DNA of 8,825 nt, taken from an uncultured Lachnospiraceae bacterium (GTDB taxonomy: Bacteria; Bacillota; Clostridia; Lachnospirales; Lachnospiraceae). The stretch is taken from the NCBI GenBank assembly GCA_900549995.1, contig URQQ01000114.1, positions 1-8,825 of the forward strand. Direction: 5' to 3'. A program made the position numbers and the translations under genes. Shown in pieces: positions 6,266 through 8,825 of the stretch (positions within the stretch are counted from its first letter, which is position 1; each line of letters starts with the position of its first letter). A model generated the notes under the pieces. That model saw only the letters and a list, made by a program, of their open reading frames with translations, did not search any database and was not told the DNA's origin.

Positions 6266-6354
6266 TGTGTATAAAACCGTGGACAGGTTGTGGATAAATA
6301 GTGGACATGATGTGGATACGAATTTCCGCCAAAAACTGTGGAAAGTTATCCAAA
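6266..6354. promoter_or_regulatory. Phased array of DnaA boxes downstream of dnaA
   Basis: In - strand orientation, written as seen on the top strand: TGTGTATAA (6266-6274), CGTGGACAG (6278-6286), TGTGGATAA (6289-6297, perfect), AGTGGACAT (6300-6308) and TGTGGATAC (6311-6319). The last four start exactly 11 bases apart, with two-base gaps. After 17 bases come TGTGGAAAG (6337-6345) and, abutting it in the opposite orientation, TTATCCAAA (6346-6354). One strong box thus sits among weaker ones in a helically phased row. Confidence 0.85.
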
Positions 6355-6455
6355 TTCTGTCCCTTAATTTCACGTTTGTTTTCAACAGGGTTTTCCCGCG
6401 CCAAAATCCGCTCAGCTGTAAGGCATTTTGTACTTTTACACATATCCACAGCCCC

Positions 6456-6475
6456 TACGGCGGATACGGCGGATA
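6456..6475. repeat. GC-rich 9-bp tandem repeat in oriC
   Basis: ACGGCGGAT occurs twice head to tail (6457-6465 and 6466-6474), with a period of 9 holding over 6456-6475. It lies between the box-like ATATCCACA (6442-6450) and the AT-rich stretch, where Bacillus-type origins carry a GC-rich patch. Confidence 0.8.
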
Positions 6476-6500
6476 ACTTTTCTATATTTTATCTATTACA
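6475..6500. other. Candidate DNA unwinding element
   Basis: About 26 bases made almost only of A and T (with TCTATATTTTATCTATTA at 6481-6498) directly follow the GC-rich repeat and precede the dnaN ribosome site. Position and composition fit the unwinding element of Firmicute origins, next to a DnaA box and a GC patch. A bottom-strand TAA-TAG pair could be a minimal DnaA-trio, but the trio pattern is short. This is inference from layout. Confidence 0.5.
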
Positions 6501-6523
6501 CGCTCGAAAGGAGTTATACACAC

Positions 6524-7633
6524 ATGAAAATAATCTGCACAAAATCAAATCTGTCTAAAGGGGTAAGCATCGTATCAAAAGCAGTACCATCAAAAACAAC
6601 AATGCCCATCCTCGAATGTATTCTTATAGATGCAACTACCGATATCATCAAACTGACAGCAAATGATATGGAACTTGGAATTGAAACAGTGATAGAAGGT
6701 GAGATCATAGAAAAGGGAGTAATTGCATTAGATGCAAAGATATTTTCCGAAATAGTCAGAAAACTCCCTGATAATGAGATAGTTATTGAGACTGACTCGA
6801 ATCTTCAGACATTAATTACATGCGAAAAAGCAAAATTTAATATTTCAGGCAAATCAGGAGAGGATTTTTCATATCTCCCATATATAGAAAAAGCAGAATC
6901 TATTCTTTTATCCCAGTTTACATTGAAAGAAGTTATCCGTCAGACAATCTTTTCTATTGCAGACAATGACAGCAATAAATTGATGACTGGAGAACTTTTT
7001 GAGATTAAAAGCAATATCCTGCGAGTGGTTTCCCTGGACGGACATCGTATATCAATCAGGAAAATCGAGTTAAAAGGTGAATTTTCAGACAAAAAACTTG
7101 TTGTTCCTGGAAAGACACTGATGGAAATCAGCAAGATCCTGTCAGGTGAGATTGACAGTATGGTAAATATATCATTTACAAATAATCATATTGTATTTGA
7201 ATTTGACCAGACAGTTGTTGTATCGAGACTGATTGAGGGAGAGTATTTCAGAATTGATCAGATGCTTTCCAGTGATTACGAGACAAAGGTTAAAATAAAT
7301 AAAAAAGAATTTTTGAGCTGTATTGACAGAGCAACACTTCTTGTAAAAGAAGGAGATAAAAAACCGATTATCATTAATATTCTGGACGGCATGATGGAAA
7401 TCAAAATCAAATCCCAGCTTGGTTCAATGGATGAAGAGATTGAGATTGAGAAAGATGGCCGTGACCTTCTGATTGGTTTCAATCCGAAATTCCTGATTGA
7501 TGCCCTTAGAGTCATTGAGGATGAAGAGGTTACATTGTATCTGATGAATCCAAAAGCACCATGTTTTATCAAAGATGAGGAAGAGAATTATATCTACCTG
7601 ATTTTACCGGTCAACTTTAACGCAGTTCAATAG
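6524..7633 (+). CDS. dnaN: DNA polymerase III beta subunit (sliding clamp)
   Basis: DnaN forms the ring-shaped dimer that tethers DNA polymerase III to DNA. I place the start at the ATG at 6524, which has AAAGGAG at 6507-6513, ten bases upstream, and gives 369 residues, normal for the family. The open frame continues upstream to a TTG at 6428, but that extension runs through origin DNA and has no support. The three repeated clamp domains lie at about 1-122, 128-248 and 250-369. Recognisable stretches are LDGHRISIR (171-179), SRLIEGEYF (234-242) and the C-terminal NPKAPCF (342-348) and YIYLILPV (356-363), which line the protein-binding cleft. After the EGEYF stretch the usual proline-rich wording is replaced by RIDQMLSSDYETK, which I recall from Lachnospiraceae clamps. 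The yaaA ribosome site overlaps its stop codon. Confidence 0.98.
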   Translation: MKIICTKSNLSKGVSIVSKAVPSKTTMPILECILIDATTDIIKLTANDMELGIETVIEGEIIEKGVIALDAKIFSEIVRKLPDNEIVIETDSNLQTLITCEKAKFNISGKSGEDFSYLPYIEKAESILLSQFTLKEVIRQTIFSIADNDSNKLMTGELFEIKSNILRVVSLDGHRISIRKIELKGEFSDKKLVVPGKTLMEISKILSGEIDSMVNISFTNNHIVFEFDQTVVVSRLIEGEYFRIDQMLSSDYETKVKINKKEFLSCIDRATLLVKEGDKKPIIINILDGMMEIKIKSQLGSMDEEIEIEKDGRDLLIGFNPKFLIDALRVIEDEEVTLYLMNPKAPCFIKDEEENYIYLILPVNFNAVQ

Positions 7634-7643
7634 AGGAATGAAA

Positions 7644-7853
7644 ATGGAAATTATTAAATTAAGAGAAGAATTTATAAAACTGGGCCAGGCATTGAAAGCA
7701 TCCGGCCTTGTAGAATCAGGAGTAGAAGCAAAAGATGTCATCCAGGATGGCCTTGTGTCGGTAAATGGTGAGGCTGAGGTAAGACGTGGAAGAAAACTGT
7801 ATGATGGGGATACGGTTTCATTTGACGGGCAGGAAATTAAAATTGAAAAGTAG
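7644..7853 (+). CDS. yaaA: S4-domain RNA-binding protein YaaA (RlbA-like)
   Basis: This is the small S4-domain protein that lies between dnaN and recF in many Firmicutes; a role in ribosome assembly has been proposed for the Bacillus protein. Of two in-frame ATGs (7638 and 7644) I choose 7644, giving 69 residues, because AGAGG (7632-7636) is 7 bases before it but only 1 base before 7638. An S4 fold covers about residues 11-60, with IKLGQALKASGL at 11-22, GLVSVNGEAEVRRGRKL at 36-52 and the closing GDTVSF. Its ribosome site overlaps the dnaN stop codon, so translational coupling is likely; recF starts 15 bases after its stop. Confidence 0.93.
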   Translation: MEIIKLREEFIKLGQALKASGLVESGVEAKDVIQDGLVSVNGEAEVRRGRKLYDGDTVSFDGQEIKIEK

Positions 7854-7868
7854 ACAGTTGGTAGTAAG

Positions 7869-8825
7869 ATGATAATCAAATCTTTAAAACTGAAAAATTT
7901 CAGGAATTATGATTTGCTGGACCTGAAGTTCGACAGTCATACTAATATTTTTTATGGAGATAACGCACAGGGAAAAACAAATATTCTGGAAGCAATCTAT
8001 ATGTCGGGCACTACAAAGTCTCACCGCGGGACAAAAGACCGGGATATGATACAATTTGAGAAGGAAGAATCCCATATCGAAGCTGTTATTGAGAAAAAGG
8101 GTGTTCCTTTTCAGATTGACATGCATCTGAAGAAAAACAGTCCGAAAGGAATTGCGATCAACCGGGTTCCGATCCGGAAAGCGAGTGAACTGTTTGGAAT
8201 TATCCATCTTGTATTCTTTTCTCCGGAGGACTTAAACATCATTAAGAACGGCCCGGCTGAGAGAAGAAGGTTTATGGATCTGGAGTTGTCGCAGCTTGAT
8301 AAGGTATACTTGAGCAATCTGGCGAATTATCACCGGATTGTAAATCAGAGGAACCGTCTCCTGAAAGAGATCGGATATAGGAATGAACTGCTGGATACCC
8401 TGGATGTCTGGGATATCCAGCTTGCCTTGTACGGTGAAAAGGTGATGGAAAGACGGAAGCAGTTTATCGAAGAGGTAAATGAGATAATTTCGTCGATCCA
8501 TTCCAGGCTGACGGGGGGAAGAGAAGAGTTAAAACTCACTTATGAGCCCGGCACAGGACAGTATTCCATGATGGATGCAATGAAAAGAAACAGAGAGAAG
8601 GATTTAAGGATGAGAAGTACCCAGGCCGGACCCCACAGAGATGATGTATGCTTCCTTGCGGGGGATCTGGACATCCGTAAATTCGGTTCCCAGGGACAGC
8701 AAAGGACTGCGGCTCTGTCACTGAAACTTTCAGAGATTGAACTTGTGAAAAAGATGATCAGAGATACGCCGGTACTGTTACTTGATGATGTATTGTCTGA
8801 ACTTGACAAACACAGGCAAAACTAT
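7869..8825 (+). CDS. recF: DNA replication and repair protein RecF (3' end cut by window)
   Basis: RecF is an SMC-like ATPase that helps RecO and RecR load RecA at single-stranded gaps. The window holds 319 codons from the ATG at 7869; the family is about 360-370 residues, so some 45 residues lie beyond the edge. Seen in order: MIIKSLKLKNFRNYD, Walker A GDNAQGKT (30-37), SPEDLNIIKNGPAERRRF (118-135), GPHRDD (254-259), the ABC-type signature FGSQGQQRT (272-280), Walker B VLLLDD (302-307) and the D-loop SELD (310-313). All catalytic motifs are present. The start has no clear Shine-Dalgarno sequence (GGTAGTAAG precedes it), so translation may depend on coupling with yaaA, 15 bases upstream. Confidence 0.97.
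   Translation, partial: MIIKSLKLKNFRNYDLLDLKFDSHTNIFYGDNAQGKTNILEAIYMSGTTKSHRGTKDRDMIQFEKEESHIEAVIEKKGVPFQIDMHLKKNSPKGIAINRVPIRKASELFGIIHLVFFSPEDLNIIKNGPAERRRFMDLELSQLDKVYLSNLANYHRIVNQRNRLLKEIGYRNELLDTLDVWDIQLALYGEKVMERRKQFIEEVNEIISSIHSRLTGGREELKLTYEPGTGQYSMMDAMKRNREKDLRMRSTQAGPHRDDVCFLAGDLDIRKFGSQGQQRTAALSLKLSEIELVKKMIRDTPVLLLDDVLSELDKHRQNY

Larger units (their letters stand above)
6259..6523. other. oriC: oriC, downstream half (dnaA-dnaN intergenic region)
   Basis: This 265-base gap has no gene. It begins with a tandem array of DnaA boxes (6266-6319), then an inverted pair of degenerate boxes at 6337-6354 and an imperfect inverted repeat (CAAAAT at 6402-6407 with ATTTTG at 6425-6430). Next come a box-like ATATCCACA at 6442-6450, a GC-rich 9-bp tandem repeat (6456-6475), an AT-rich stretch (6475-6500) and the dnaN ribosome site. 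This matches the region of Bacillus-type origins where unwinding starts. Confidence 0.88.

Noticed and set aside
6428..6500. A dedicated dnaN promoter
   Set aside because: TATATT at 6483-6488 could be a -10, but nothing resembling a -35 lies 16-18 bases upstream; I could not support it.
6428..6523. N-terminal extension of dnaN from a TTG at 6428
   Set aside because: It would translate the GC repeat and AT-rich origin sequence; the ATG at 6524 has a good ribosome site and gives the standard clamp length.
1..8825. Mobile element, CRISPR array, phage or novel defence system
   Set aside because: All coding space is filled by well-known core genes in their usual order, and no repeats, transposase motifs or accessory genes were seen.

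Overview
This window is the chromosomal replication origin neighbourhood of a low-to-moderate GC Gram-positive bacterium. The genes and their order (mnmE, jag/khpB, yidC, yidD, rnpA and rpmH on one side; dnaA, dnaN, yaaA and recF on the other) are the classical Firmicute origin cluster. The form of several proteins suggests a member of the Clostridia, most likely Lachnospiraceae: a YidC without a lipobox but with a long external loop, RnpA with an RHR-type motif, and the DnaN C-terminal wording. That family placement is from memory of family sequences, not from a search.

Left arm, leftward (- strand), 1-4524: rpmH, rnpA, yidD, yidC, jag and mnmE all read away from the origin. A near-consensus sigma-A promoter (4595-4623) drives rpmH. 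Terminator-like hairpins sit directly after rpmH (4359-4390) and between jag and mnmE (1381-1413), so downstream expression is probably set by partial read-through. The products cover ribosomal protein L34, the RNase P protein, membrane insertion (YidD, YidC), an RNA-binding regulator (KhpB/Jag) and wobble-uridine tRNA modification (MnmE, truncated by the window edge).

Origin, 4525-4872 and 6259-6523: the two gaps flanking dnaA hold DnaA boxes, giving a bipartite oriC. The upstream gap has five boxes, four of them perfect TTATCCACA, plus the dnaA promoter. The downstream gap has an array of boxes at 11-bp steps, a further inverted pair, a GC-rich 9-bp tandem repeat and then an AT-rich stretch that is the best candidate unwinding element.

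Right arm, rightward (+ strand), 4873-8825: dnaA (initiator), dnaN (sliding clamp), yaaA (small S4-domain RNA-binding protein) and recF (truncated by the window edge). dnaN-yaaA-recF are tightly packed and probably co-transcribed. Every gene is co-oriented with fork movement away from oriC.

I see no mobile element, CRISPR array, tRNA, rRNA or unknown accessory system. This is core-genome sequence. The points worth a second look are the origin architecture, two possible attenuators, a palindrome in front of yidC and some residue-level departures in YidC and RnpA.
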